Under the pieces are notes generated by a model. It saw only the letters and a list, made by a program, of their open reading frames with translations, made no database searches and was not told the origin of the DNA. A DNA stretch of 64,000 nt, taken from NCBI RefSeq assembly GCF_024139115.2, contig NC_085141.1, positions 67,372,675 through 67,436,674 on the forward strand, written 5' to 3'. Every line of letters begins with the position of its first letter. Position 1 is the first letter of the stretch. The translations under genes were made by a program, and so were the position numbers. Positions 1 through 11,640 of this stretch are shown piece by piece. The stretch comes from Armigeres subalbatus (lineage: Eukaryota > Arthropoda > Insecta > Diptera > Culicidae).

Positions 1-870
1 CAAAAGAAGGCTATTTAAAAGTCCTTTACCTGCATGGAATATCAGATCCTCATGTTGTAAGCTTTGTACAAAATTTGAAATTGAACAAAAATGTTTTAAA
101 AAATCATGTTTCGCCTTATTTTAGAAGGTTTGAATCAACAATATTAAAATTAATCAATCAATTAATTATGTCGAGATGGTCAATATTAGCCATTTTTCAA
201 ATAGCGATCATGATTTGTTATATGTATAATATACCTGTGGTGCAAAATTAATTTCTGTATTCGGTAGCTGTCCCCCGGGTCCGGACAGTGAGTTTTTTCA
301 TGTGATCAAATAGCCATTATTTGCACCTGTTTTGCTAAACTTATTTCAATTCAATTGGTTTTTTTCGCTGAGGTATCAATAATCCGAATAACTAAGCAGA
401 AACAAAAATTTAAAAATGTCATGAAATATGGAGGGCATTTCAAGTAGGATGTAAGAAATTGAGCTGGACAGTCTAATAAGCTATACTAACACATGTTAGT
501 ATCTACAACGTGAAGCAAGTAAAAATATTAGTATTCTAAATGATGTCTTTACTCATGTAATAGGAACTTGGTCATATTTGAACATAATGCAACAGTGTCC
601 GGTACTCGGGAACACTTTTCTGAACCATGTAAATTTTCACCAAAATTCATCATCAAAATACATTGTCCAAAAACGTGTTCAAATGATCAAATATAGTTTA
701 TATGAATATGATCATATGACCATATGCAGTATACAAGTAAACATAATCCAGATAATTTGAGAGTTATTCGTTAAATGGCTTATGTGTCCGGCACTAGGGG
801 ATCTCCCTCTACGTATTATCGAAGCGTACGTATGTACTATCGAAGCAAAACAAAAAATCGAACAAAATTT
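1..870. other. unassigned AT-rich DNA
   Basis: I see no coding region, RNA gene or clear repeat boundary here. The ORFs present are short and have low-complexity composition. Confidence 0.5.
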
Positions 871-1240
871 TTTGCCTTTCTCGTATACAAAGTATACGTA
901 AAGGCTATATGTTCGCTCCAAAAACAAACTTTTTATAGAAGGCTCGGAGACCCATAGTGTTATATACCAATCAACTTAGCTCGACGAATTGAGGTGATGT
1001 CTGTGTGTGTGTGCACAAAAAGAGCAAAAAGTCTAGTCCACTTTTTTTTACTTAACCTTGATCGATTTATTCGCAACAGGTTGCATTCCACGCAATATTC
1101 TGCCCCATTGTTTCCTATTGAAAATTGGCCGGATCGGACTATGGGCTCAGAAGTTTTTTTTTTAAACCAAAAGTCAGGTTTTTTTTTTGTTATTTTTGCT
1201 TATTTAGGAGCAGAAGAATGTTTATAAAACCACTTCGGAG
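871..1240 (+). repeat. dispersed repeat module, copy 1
   Basis: The module opens with GCCTTTCTCGTATAC followed closely by GTATACGTAAAGGC, a near-perfect hairpin. It continues through CGGAGACCCATAGTG, a GACGAATTGAGGTGATG motif, a short TG microsatellite, and TTGGCCGGATCGGACTATG. The same ordered blocks recur at 60785-62400. No coding potential is apparent. It is probably a non-autonomous element whose superfamily I cannot name. Confidence 0.7.
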
Positions 1241-1649
1241 CCAAAATTTCGATAAAAGGCTCTGTAAGCATATTTGTATCTGATATAGTACACAACGGAC
1301 CAACAGGACCTAGATTTTTCTAGAAATGGTGTCTACATGTAACATACGGCAAAATCTACTTCTTTATAAATGTAAGGCTTTTTTTACGAAATAATGTATT
1401 CTAATGCTTCGGAACATCCATAAATTACGTGACATTTTTAGGAGAATTTTTTTTAGGAATGTTTTGAAGATGACATCGTACATAATTATGCATGTTACTA
1501 CAAAACGCGACGATTGGGGATGGTTGATAGATAACTACATTTTACGTAACGTATTTTATGGATTTCCCCTATAGATTTTATAGGAATGCCCTGAACTGTC
1601 AGTATCGTTGCGACTCTATTGGCTTCATTGGCGTTTCCTTACCAAAGTT
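1241..1649. other. unassigned spacer
   Basis: AT-rich sequence with no recognisable feature, ending where the 24-bp repeat array begins. Confidence 0.4.
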
Positions 1650-2850
1650 TTGACGAAACTTTAGGAAGAATATCTGGAGAAATAGGCAGATGAATTTGCA
1701 GACAAATTTCTCAAGAAATTTCCGGGAGAATTCCCGAAGAAAAAATCACTGAACAATTTTCCGAGAGTGTTCTTGGAGGAATTTCCGGAAGAGTTTCTGG
1801 AGCGTGAGTAGGAGTTGACTATCAAGGGCTTCCACGTTAGCTACTGAAGAAATCCAAACGGAATTTCTGGAAAGACCTCGATGTAATTAATGAAGAAATC
1901 TTGGTGGAATTTCTGGAGTAGTTAAAGAAGGAGTTAAATGGAAATTTCTGAATGATTTTCTGGTGGAAGTTCTGGGAAAGGAGACGAAGATATTTCTGAT
2001 AGAATTCTTAAGTGAATCGCTGAAGAAATCACCAAGGAAATAGGGGAAGCATATTTGATAGAATGAACGAAGAAATACTTGTCAATAATTTTAGATGGAT
2101 GTTCAGAGGATTTTTTGGAAGAATTCAAGGAAAAAAATCTGGAGAAATTTGACTAGCGCACTCCTATAAGCCCTAGTAAAATTTTTGGAGGAACTTCCAG
2201 GGGAATACCTGATGGAACTTCCGGAAGGATTTCTGGAGGAGTTTTCGGGGGTATTCTGAAAGGAACTTCCGAAGGAATTCCTGGAGGAACCTCCGGAGGA
2301 ATTTCTGAAAGAATTTCCGGAAAAATTTGTGGAGAAACTTTCGGAGAAATTCCAAGAGGATCTTCCGAAGGAACTCCTGGAGAACTTATGGAGTAATTCC
2401 TGAAGGAACTTCCGAAGGAACTCCTTGAAGAACTTCCAGAGGAACTCCTGGAAGAACTTCCAGAGGAACTCCTGGAAGAATTTCCGGAGGAATTCCTGGA
2501 GAAACTTCCTGGAGGAACTTCCGGAGGTATTCCTGGAAGAACTTACAGAGGAATTCGTGGAGGAACTTACGGAGGAATCTCTGGAAGAACTTCTGGAGGA
2601 ATACCTCGAGGAATATGCGAAGGAGGAATTTCTGGAAAAAGAAGAACTCCTAGAAGAACTTCCGGAAGAACTCCTGGAGGAACTTCCCGAAGAACTTCTG
2701 GAGGAATTTACGGAGGCAATCCTGGAGGAACTTACGAAGGAATTCCTGGAGAAACTTCCGGAGGTATACCTCGAGAAACTTGCGCTCGAATTCCTGGAGA
2801 AACAAGCGGAGAAATTCCTGGAGAAACTCAGGCAGAAACTCCGGATAAAT
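1650..2850 (+). repeat. degenerate 24-bp minisatellite array (GGAGGAACTTCC type)
   Basis: Imperfect tandem units of about 24 bp resemble GGAGGAACTTCCGGAGGAAT plus TCCT. Units contain the dyads GGAATTCC and GGAACTTCC. Because 24 is divisible by three, the array gives spurious long ORFs rich in E, L, F and P, for example 2425-2853 on the plus strand and an antisense one. The same repeat makes the foldback at 44.6-49.9 kb. Just beyond the array is a TATCACACCACCGCCGACAA motif, and a similar motif follows the array at about 50.0 kb, so array and flank belong to one element family. Confidence 0.85.
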
Positions 2851-3154
2851 TAATTCACGTATCCACCAATCGTTAACGAAATGACCTATCACACCACCGC
2901 CGACAAAAATTTCAATATCAAGTGAAATCCTGTATGGAATTTTCAAACAAACTTCTAAGGTATCCCAAGAAGAGCCCTTGGGAGAAGCTGCTGTTCCAGG
3001 ATGACGTCCAGTAAGACGTCTTAAAGGAATTTTAGAAGGAACTCCTGTTAACTAAAATCGTACTGAAAATACACCGAAACATTTTTTTTGGTGTACGTAC
3101 TATCAAGGTATGCCTGTATTCAAAGTTTTGATGCATTGATTACCCTGATGGAAT
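2851..3154. other. array flank, unassigned
   Basis: This flank shares a TATCACRCCRCYGCCGACAA-like stretch with the DNA after the 49.9-kb array. I see no gene. Confidence 0.4.
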
Positions 3155-3588
3155 CTTCATTTCGTAAACTTGCAAAAGCAGCCCTAACCTACTTGATCCG
3201 TGCTCCTATGTCGATCTTGATTCCGCCTTTCGACGCCAAATGGCTGCCAAGATATTGAAAGTCTTAGACCGTCTCCACTGTTTGGCTGGCTACCGTAAAG
3301 TTGGAGGGGTTGTTCGTGTTGACATCCAACGAGTTGGTCTTGCTGACGTTGATGGTCAGACCCACCGTAGAGGAGCGTTCGGCCAGGTCGTTCAGCTTAC
3401 TCTGCATTTCAGAACGTCGTTACGCTGGAATAGCAATGTCATTAGTCAAATGGATGTCGTTTAGATACTCCATAGTAATAGCCTGTCAGACCACGGACAC
3501 GTACACGGTCAATCGCAACCACCATGTTCTCGTCGATTACGATGAGAAACAATAGCAGAGATACATCCTTCTCTCACTCCAGCGACTA

Positions 3589-3915
3589 CACGCTTAAAAT
3601 TAATAACACAGAGATATGTTTGCTTCACACAAAACGGACCTAATGCAGAACAGCACCTAGATGAGCGACAGTTACACAGCCACAAAATTAGCTCGTGTGA
3701 TTTTATTGAAGCTTGGATTTCAATATTTTCAACAGTATTTGGTTCCTCATGAAACAAGGAATCTGTTCAAACGTTTACATGTTGAAAAGGACCGTTATCA
3801 CGACCGTACGAGGTATTTTTGTGCCTGTGTAACTGTCGCTCATCTAGGTGATGTTATGCATTAGGTCCGTTTTGTGTGAAGCAAACACATCTCTGTGTTA
3901 TTGATTTTAAGCGTG
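3589..3915. mobile_element. TA-flanked MITE with ~100-bp inverted repeats
   Basis: Terminal inverted repeats start CACGCTTAAAAT and run about 100 bp inward with few mismatches, including CGGACCTAATGC and ATGAGCGACAGTTACACAG. TA flanks both ends (3587-3588 and 3916-3917). The interrupted family A reading frame is colinear if the element and one TA are removed, so TA is the real target duplication. That is typical of the Tc1/mariner superfamily. No transposase is encoded. Confidence 0.85.
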
Positions 3916-3961
3916 TACCCGGATGGGGTCAAATATAGCTCCGTTATGCAGGACTCTGCAC

Positions 3962-4018
3962 ATGAGGTGAACCGGTCTAGGGCCGAAAACCTCATTAATA
4001 AAGACAATAAAAAATAAA
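3962..4018 (+). mobile_element. 57-bp hairpin retroposon, divergent subfamily
   Basis: Flanked by a perfect 10-bp duplication GACTCTGCAC (3952-3961 and 4019-4028). The body has outer stem TGAGGT/ACCTCA and inner stem CGGTC/GGCCG with a 3-nt loop. It then runs into TTAATAAAGACAATAAAAAATAAA. Stem and spacer lengths equal those of the copies at 10710, 22293 and 56569, although the stem sequences differ. The target lies inside LINE copy A3. Confidence 0.85.
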
Positions 4019-4375
4019 GACTCTGCACGTAAAAGCTTTGTACTGCGCTTCGATGAGGCCGAAACTTGCGTCTAAACGCCCCCCACAGATTTTCGCGATT
4101 CAGACGATGCGATGGAAAGCTTTTTGGTAGTCAATAAATACCGAAAAGAGGGACTCTTGGAATTCTTTGACTTGCTCTAGGATTATACGGAGCGTGACAA
4201 TATGGTCCACACATATCTTTCGGGGTGGAATCCTGCCTACCGCCGTCGGAGAGTCATGTCTATATCTTTCCTGTGTCCGGTTTAGGATAACAAGCACAGA
4301 ATTTTGAGAACAATGCACAGCAACATGATGCCCCGCCAATTGCCGTGCACAATTAGATCCCCTTAAGGACTTTTA

Positions 4376-4548
4376 TACGCAAAAAAAAGCGTTCATGAAT
4401 TCGTGAACTTACAAGTTCACGGTGTATTTTTTCGTGAACAACAGCCACGGATTCGGGAACACAGTCACGTTTTCTGGAAAACATGACTGGTGTTCCCGAA
4501 TCCATGATTTGAATCACGGTATATTCGGCAACGCTTTTTTTTTGCGTG
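4376..4548. mobile_element. 173-bp TA-flanked MITE
   Basis: Inverted termini resemble YACGCAAAAAAAAGCGTT, flanked by TA at 4374-4375 and 4549-4550. The interior holds further dyads, such as ATTCGGGAACA with TGTTCCCGAAT and GTTCATGAATTCGTGAAC. It is inserted in LINE copy A3, whose ACTAAGACGCCTTGCAT stretch resumes at 4551. Confidence 0.75.
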
Positions 4549-4584
4549 TACTAAGACGCCTTGCATCTACCGGCCTTTACTAAG

Positions 4585-5640
4585 ACGCCGGTCCCCCATT
4601 CCCTCAAGAATTCCTTCAGGAATTTTTTCAAAAATTTGTTTGAAACAAACCAAATTTATTAGTTTAGGAACTCCTTTTGATTTTTTATTAGGTTATTTCT
4701 TTAGAAAAACTATGAAAAACTTCTTAAGGAATTGTTCCGGAAATTTCTTCTAGATTTTTACATAAGAATTCTTTAAGAACTTCCTACAAAATATCTTTTG
4801 GAAAATCATTTGGGGATTCCTTTGAAAATTCCTTCACGACTTCCTTTAGAAGGGAAATCATTTTAAAATACCTACGAAAATTCATTCAGAAATACGTTCG
4901 TAAAATCCTCCGGAAATTGCGATAGAAAATCTTTTCGGAAATCTTCGGAAAATCATTTAAAAAGTCCTTAAGTAAATTATTTACGAATTCCTTTGACATT
5001 ATTAGGAAAACACCTTTGAGAAATTGTTCCGGAAGCTCCTGCTCAAATTTCTTTACAAATTTCTTTGCGAATGTCTTTGGATTTTACTATAGAAATTTCT
5101 TCGGAAATTCTTCAAGAAATTCCTTTGTTAATTCCTCCAATAATTCCTACGAAATTACCTTTAGGGGCTTCTTCTAAAATTTTATGAGAATTTCTTACGG
5201 AAATCTTACCTTCGTAGAATACTTCAGAAATTTTACCAAGTTTTTTTTTCCAAAAAATTCTTTGTAATTCCTTTAAACATTTCTTCGCAATTTATCAAGG
5301 AATTCCTAGGATATTTCTTTAGCATTTTTTTATAAATAACTCTAGCCATTCCTTCCGAATTTCTTTGATTAAGTCCACCGGGATTTCTTATGGGAACACT
5401 TTCATAAATTCTTTCAGGAATTTCCCCCGAAATTATTTCTAGAATTCTTAAAGAAAATTGTTTCGGGTATTTCTTTAGAAATTCCTCCAGTAACTTCTTC
5501 GAACATTCCAAAGAAAATTTCTTTTGACAACTCTCCAAGAATTTTTTTAACCTTTGGAATTTTCAGCAGTTCCTTCAAAAATGACATTCTATAAACATAC
5601 ATTAAAAAAATCTTTCGGAAATCTTTATTCAACGTTTATT
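4585..5640 (-). repeat. degenerate AATTCCTTC-type array, opposite orientation to 1650-2850
   Basis: Tandem, strongly diverged units such as GAAATTCCTTCAGGAA resemble the reverse complement of the 24-bp array, at lower identity than the arrays at 1.65 and 44-50 kb. Together with 1650-2850 it forms a loose inverted pair around LINE copy A3. ORFs across it, for example 5233-5538 minus, are by-products of the repeat. Confidence 0.6.
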
Positions 5641-8600
5641 CAACGAGTTCAAACAAAGATTTGTTGCGTGTTTTACATGTAAACAGCCATTTTTCATCTA
5701 AATGAAAAAATAAAAATGATACAATTATTTATTGCTGCTATTTCGACCAAATCTCTGTAAGTAGGATGATTCCTATCTGATCGCAAGTTTTATTTTTTTT
5801 ATTTTTTCAATGATAGCGGACATTAATATGTAACATTTAATAACACACACTAACATTAATAACCCTTACGATTACTCGTCATCTTTGGAATGGGTAATTA
5901 CATCTCCTGCCAGAACGATGTTACACTTCATCGATGGAAGAAGTATGTAGAGCGTCAAGCATCTTAAGATAATAATAAAGTAATTTAATGAATATAATTT
6001 TACGTAATAATATTTATTATGATTAATGACGTAATCTGAAACGGCTATAAGAAATGTAAATTCTTCTAGGAATTCTTTCGAATACTTTTTCAGGATTCTT
6101 GAAACTCGTAATTTCCATATTAACATCCTACTCCTTTGCTCACAAGCCTAACTAAAACCCCGTTGCGAGGTTAACCAGACAGAAAAGACCAACCTTCGTC
6201 ATGTGATTGGCTTCAATAGTATGAGAATTTCATTTCTTATTGGTTTCTCTTTCACCGTGGCTGGATGCGATGCCGGGGAAGAAGTGAGCTGGAATTTAGG
6301 GCTGGGCAGACAGCAATTGCGTATGCAAATGTGTGTGCTCAACTGATTTGAATATTGGGACAAATTTTGCACCTCTCATATTGTTTGAATTCCAGCAGCC
6401 GTTTTTTAGCTTTCGTTCAATCGATCACAGCATTTGTTTGGTTGTCATCATAATCATCCCATAGGCATTGTGAGACTTTCCATTTCGTTTTCTTTTATTT
6501 ATTTTGCAAATTTGTGCGACGACAAAGATGGAATGATCGATTGGAGAAATTGGGTAGGAATTTCAAAGGTAAACTTGTGGGTGGATATTTTAACGGATTT
6601 CAAAATTGTTGATGCTAAACCCAAATACATGTCTTCGATTCAATTTTTATAATTTTCAATTTTCATAATTTTAGTAAAACCAATAATATGTTCATTCATA
6701 ATCTTCATTTTATTCCATTTGGTGGAAATTGTTTATCTTGTCATGTTAAACTCCAATTGCCTTAAAAGGTGCACACCTTTCTCCATGCGCAACAAACTGA
6801 CAAACTCATTCAATACATCAGCATGGGTGGAACGGAACAAAGTTTCCTAATGAATGTAGTCTCTATTCCTCTACTACTCGAAGACATTCGAACAAGTGCA
6901 TAACGTCTATCCATCAACCAAAAACCAAAAATCATCTAGACGCCACACCTTAAAAGGCAACCACCGCAACGAGCAACAGCATCGGAAGAAAGTGCGTAAT
7001 GTAACTATAATACTAACGCTCCATAATAAGAAGAAATCGTTCATATAAAACATGGAATATTTATCATACAAAACACTCATATTAGCAATCCAAAAAGACA
7101 TATAAATATTTCGTTAAGAAAAATATACAAAAGCTACTTTTGTGTTTGTGGATAACATCGATTTGCATTCTTTCCGCGATGTGATCTTATGTCATCATAA
7201 CAGAGCGTCCATGATTGTTAACAATTCAAATCATTTTTTGACTTTATGGTGAAGAATAGATTAAGCTTCCATAACATATCAAAACGCTGCCGCCAATCAT
7301 TTCCTCTTAAAAGGTTCGTGCGTCCAATTGGTTCAGCGCCAACAGTTGCCTTCGCGCATTTAATTCCATTTGGTGATGGCCTTGGCGTCTCGTGCGCTCA
7401 TATCCTGTTTCGATCCAAAGGCATATGGTGTAGGTAAGCAGTGCGGTCTGCAGCGAGAGTCCATCGCTCGGCGTTGGCGGATTAAGAAAGCATTGCGGCC
7501 TCAGTAGCTGTGCCACTGTTCTGCATGAGCAACGAACGCGCAAGGAGAAAGTAAGTCGACTATCTCTCTCGCCTTTCAATGAATGTTATCTCGGCAGTCG
7601 GTGGACGATTCCAGTGTGTAGTGTGGCACTGGTGTATGGGATAGATCACATGTTAAACTATGCTGCTCTACCGGATAAGTTTGAGTACATCGCGAAAGAC
7701 GATGAATGACTGTGCTGTACGACTAATAAGGTGGAGTGTTTCGTGTGGATCTTGGCCCACGATCCTCCGATCAAGTAGGGGATTAACTAAGAAGCCGACC
7801 AACATCCCACTCTGATTGAGGTAAATTTGCTAAACCAAGAGTTTGAGATCGTTTCCATGTTTCATATCAGACTGTCTTTAGATCGCTGGTAATTATCTGC
7901 AGCCCCGACCGAGCGCATTTCAAACAGATATTGTTTCCGAACGGAACTGGATATTTACTTATGGTGAATAGTGGATTAGGTGTCCGGTGAGACTTGATCA
8001 GGTTGAACGACCGTACATCGACGCAGATAATGGAAACTTGATTGATGTTACGAGAAATTGTGAAATCGTTATCGATGAAAATTAAATGCAAGGGGAGCAT
8101 CAGGTCGTTTACGTTTATATACATTGTACATTGATCACATCTTTTCGTTTTTATTCACACATCTAAGGCCTTTTGGCAGTAAAACAACAAGCCGAATAAA
8201 TAGGCAGGTTCATTGAACGATTCGCTGGTCTACAAAAATAAAACTAATGCTCTGGGACAGCCTTTTTCGCAACAATATATTCACACTCGCGTTTTTGGCA
8301 TCATTACTTTTGGCATAATCCAAATTATGGGTATTATGTCTTTGTGAAAATCTGTGTTGGTTAGAGGCAAAGGAGCGCTAGCGACATATTAATAACACTT
8401 AAGTTTAATATGGCAAATCCCCTCAAATAGCATAAGTAAAATCTGTGCATAAGGAAGCCTGTTGGACAGCCTCGAAAAACTTTTGGAAAGGCTTTTTCTC
8501 AACAGACTAACAAAATACACAGAAAGCGAGCATGGGTGGACTATCTAATATGCAGTTCGTATTTCGGGAGGAGATACCGACGGCGGCCGTAATCAGGGCC

Positions 8601-8905
8601 ATCATTCAGATGACCCCCAAGCAAAAAATAATAGATGGTCGGTACTGTGCTGTGGTAACGATTGAAGAACGCGCTTAACGGCGTTTAACGAATGAAATCC
8701 ACCCAGTTTCAAAGTAAAATAGTATTTTATTAGTTTTAATTATCATGAAGCAATAAAAAACCTAGATTAATCCACCTAGCAGTGATGATGCCTTTCTCAT
8801 GCATTGAAGAAGGTAACGAAAACAATCGCTTAAGAAAGGTCCAAAATATCACTTTAGGTAGTTGGATTTAATTTTTTCCATCAATTTACATATATTACAT
8901 TCATT
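5641..8905. other. unassigned region, no supported gene
   Basis: AT-rich DNA with some higher-complexity stretches (about 6150-6350, 6900-7120 and 7240-7640). A minus ORF at 7867-8124 (85 aa) has balanced composition but no family I recognise. At about 8755-8815 is CCTAGATTAATCCACCTAG followed by GCCTTTCTC, which resembles the reverse complement of the module end at 62130-62180. The rest has no evident feature. Confidence 0.4.
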
Positions 8906-9180
8906 GCGGTAAGACGCGCGGTTACAAAGCAAGACCATGCTGAGGGTGGCTGGGTTCGATTCCCGGTGCCGGTCTAGGCAATTTTCTGATTGGAAATTGT
9001 CTCGACTTCCCTGGGCATAAAAGTATCATCGTGTTAGCCTCATGATATACGAATGCAAAAATGGTAACTTGGCTTAGAAACCTCGCAGTTAATAACTGTG
9101 GAAGTGCTTAATGAACACTAAGCTGCGAGGCGGTTCTGTCCCAGTGTGGGGATGTAATGCCAATAAAGAAGAAGAAGAAG
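8906..9180 (+). mobile_element. Feilai: Feilai-like tRNA-derived SINE
   Basis: Slightly 5'-truncated copy starting at GCGGTAAGACGCGCGG. It has a pol III B box GGTTCGATTCCCGG near 8950 and ends GCCAATAAAGAAGAAGAAGAAG. A perfect 9-bp target duplication ACATTCATT flanks it (8897-8905 and 9181-9189). Feilai is a highly repeated Aedes SINE, and the name is from memory of its sequence. It is a SINE rather than a functional tRNA gene. Confidence 0.9.
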
Positions 9181-9189
9181 ACATTCATT

Positions 9190-10583
9190 TATTTAAAGGC
9201 AACAAAATGTTTTTTTTTTAATTTTGCGTTTTTCCTATGAAAATAAACGATAATTTGTCAACAGCTTCTAAAAGGTCAAATTTTCAATGGCAACAATAAC
9301 GTCGAATGCAAATTGTTGCGTGCAAATCGGTCTACGCTTACACACAAAAAAAATCGTTGGTAAAAATAAAAGAATCGTTGGTAAAATTAAGAAAATGAGT
9401 TGGTGATTTTCAGTAGAAAGTATAGAATTGTTAAATTTACCAATACGAAAACTTTACTTCCGCCAGAGCCAACTGTTTGTCAAAACAAAAGTTTTCCTCT
9501 CAAAATTGAATGTGTTTTTCTTTTTGTATCAACAATATGCTGTTAAAACAACAAGATTTATGAGCTTTCAATTCAAGTTAATATTGTCAATGCCACAGTT
9601 ATTACAATTAATTGTTTTGCTTTTGAAACTAAAAATACTTTATTTTATTATCCTAATTTTAAATCATTTACAATATCACAATAATAGCATGATTCAGGTC
9701 AGAATTTTGTGAGTGCTCCGGGAGCCATCATGTTTTTGCAGCCAACATCTCAAAGTAAAGCTTATGCTAGTATTTGTGTTGTTTACCAACATCTGATTTG
9801 ATTCCCATTGGGATCCATTGTTCCCAAAATTTGATTTCCCAAATTTTAGTTTTGACAGATTGTTTCTGGCTGCCAGTTACATAATTTTTCGAGGTCTGTG
9901 TTGCCAGAAAAACGAAATAGGAAATTTAATTTGATTGTTTTATAAATTTTGTTCTGAGTGTACTGACTGTGAAATTAACACTTTTACACGGAGAAATAAA
10001 CTTTCGAACCAAACATTTTGCTTTTAAATTAAACATTTTAGCACTCAAAAATACCAAATTTTGCGAACTTTCAAAATAAAATTAGAAAATATTGAAATCA
10101 CAACTTTTTTTTTCTCTGTATAGTAACAAAAAGAGCATATGCAATGGTTAGATACGCAAAAAAAATTGCAATAAACTATGACTAAATAATTCGAAGAAAA
10201 TGCATAAAAACGACATTAAAACAAGTTTGTTTATTCGTTTGTTGATAACCCCAGTGATATTGAACGATTTGTCAATAAAAAGAGAGTGCCCATAACCGAA
10301 CCAATAAAGGTGCCCACAAGCGAAGTAGGCAGCATTTCAAGAAAGTGATGAAAAAATTTTCGAGCTCAAATTTTGTTGGCAATCGTTATTGAAGCACAAA
10401 ATAGACTAAATTTACCGTATGAATACGCATTAGAACTCACTTTTTCAATTCAATCACACCACTTTATGACACTTTGAAAAAGGTCAAACAAAACTGTTCA
10501 TGTAGAAAAAAAATGATTTGTTCATAGTTCAAAGTAGAGGTGTCTATCTAGTTTGGTATTCTGCACAAAACATCGTGTTTCGA
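9190..10583. other. unassigned AT-rich DNA
   Basis: Low GC with many A/T runs and no supported gene. A repeated GAATCGTTGGTAAAA-like motif lies near 9345-9400. Confidence 0.4.
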
Positions 10584-10709
10584 TACACTGTGCCAGCAAA
10601 GTACTCTTTAATGGGTGAAAAAGTACCCATTTTGAAGTTAAATAGTTCAACTCATTAAAAGAGTAAACAGCGTTTACTCATTAATGAGTAAAAGGCATGT
10701 ACGTCATAT

Positions 10710-10766
10710 ATCGGAGACGAGCCAGCCTCGGGCTGAAAGTCTCTTTAATAAAGACACAAAAAAAAA
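10710..10766 (+). mobile_element. 57-bp hairpin retroposon
   Basis: Perfect 13-bp target duplication ATGTACGTCATAT (10697-10709 and 10767-10779). The outer stem is GGAGAC/GTCTC(T), and the inner hairpin is CAGCC-TCG-GGCTG. TTAATAAAGACA and an A run follow. It sits inside the terminal region of the 10586-11938 element. Confidence 0.92.
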
Positions 10767-11039
10767 ATGTACGTCATATTCGGGCGTACTTTTTACCCAT
10801 TATAGAAAACCAAATTTTTGTGGAGTGGGTATTTTTCACCCTTGATTATTAAAAAAAAAATGGCCTTAATGTAATGGTTTCCATCGAACAAGTGACGCAA
10901 TTACAAGGTATATGTAAAATAACTTTTTATTTCATTTATTATTTCCTGATGAAGATATATCATATACATAACAAGACATATTTAGAACAGCAACTTTGCT
11001 TTGTTTTGCTCGCAAATCCTCGGGTCACACCGAGGAACC

Positions 11040-11640
11040 AATTGGACGAAAAGATTCCGCAATTAAAGGAAGAACGCGTTTTATTCGTGGGTTTTCCCAC
11101 GGAGGCCGCCTCTGGAACCAGTCAACCAAATCGATGGCATTGTGCCAACCATCTCTAGCTATGTATTTCCGATCGTCGCAACTACGGAATCGCCAGGGGA
11201 GTGTGTATTTGAAGCTGGCATCCTGCAGACTGTGCACTGGCAGTACCAATTTTACATCCTCGATGTACCCAAGCACGACACAATCCATATATTAACGCGG
11301 TCCAATCCATCACTATCCTCGTACTGCGGCCTGCGGGTGAAAAAAATAATTATTTTGTGAAGGGGCCGGGTTATGAGGAACTTACATTGTAATCACTTCC
11401 AAAGTCCGATTGTCGGATCAGTCTGGATGAATACAGCAGCATATCGTTGTTCCCCTTCATCATGAGCAGCATCAAATGTTTACCGCAGTCCGATGATACT
11501 ATTCTGGAAAGAAAAGTAAGATTAAAATGGAAAGGTTCGGCGCATCCAGCAAGCAACTTACAATCCTCATGAAGGTTCTTCAGCGATTTTGGCAATCCTT
11601 GTCTTGGCAATCACCACATAATGGAACAGCTCCTAAAACC
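11040..11640 (-). pseudogene. captured host-gene remnant with two short introns
   Basis: Minus-strand order: an exon ending in GGATT, donor GTAAGTTG at 11561, a 58-nt intron to a pyrimidine-rich TTTCTTTCCAG, an exon at 11503-11386 (118 nt), donor GTAAGTTCC at 11385, an intron of about 55-62 nt to CCGCAG, and a third exon running to about 11040. The middle exon reads IVSSDCGKHLMLLMM and continues to QSDFGSDYN. The third is open as DCVVLGYIEDVKLVLP and onward after a frame change. Introns near 60 nt are normal for dipterans. A TGA just before the first donor and the frame change mark it as decayed. I do not recognise the source gene. It lies wholly inside a TIR-bounded element, which suggests transduplication. 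Confidence 0.5.

Larger units (their letters stand above)
3155..4575 (-). pseudogene. family A (RTE-like) LINE reverse transcriptase fragment, copy A3
   Basis: Minus-strand remnant of a non-LTR retrotransposon reverse transcriptase. Pieces match copies A1 and A2: the conserved DHIVTLRIILEQV block and the FIDYQKAF catalytic motif A region (about 4100-4260), a VAGVREGC motif B1 region (about 3550-3590), and the thumb region with SLDVNT-like residues (3180-3470). The copy has neither end of the element and is frameshifted. Three insertions divide it: a 327-bp MITE, a 57-bp hairpin retroposon and a 173-bp MITE. Removing the first two restores local colinearity with A1, which supports their boundaries. 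The RTE clade assignment is from general resemblance and is provisional. Confidence 0.8.

Noticed and set aside
2425..2853. 142-codon E/L-rich ORF as a coiled-coil protein gene
   Set aside because: It is produced by a 24-bp repeat (24 is divisible by three, so any frame stays open). Similar ORFs occur on both strands in every array of this type.
8940..8965. tRNA gene at the B box of the Feilai copies
   Set aside because: The tRNA-like part does not fold into a cloverleaf and is followed by the SINE body and 3' tail with target duplications.
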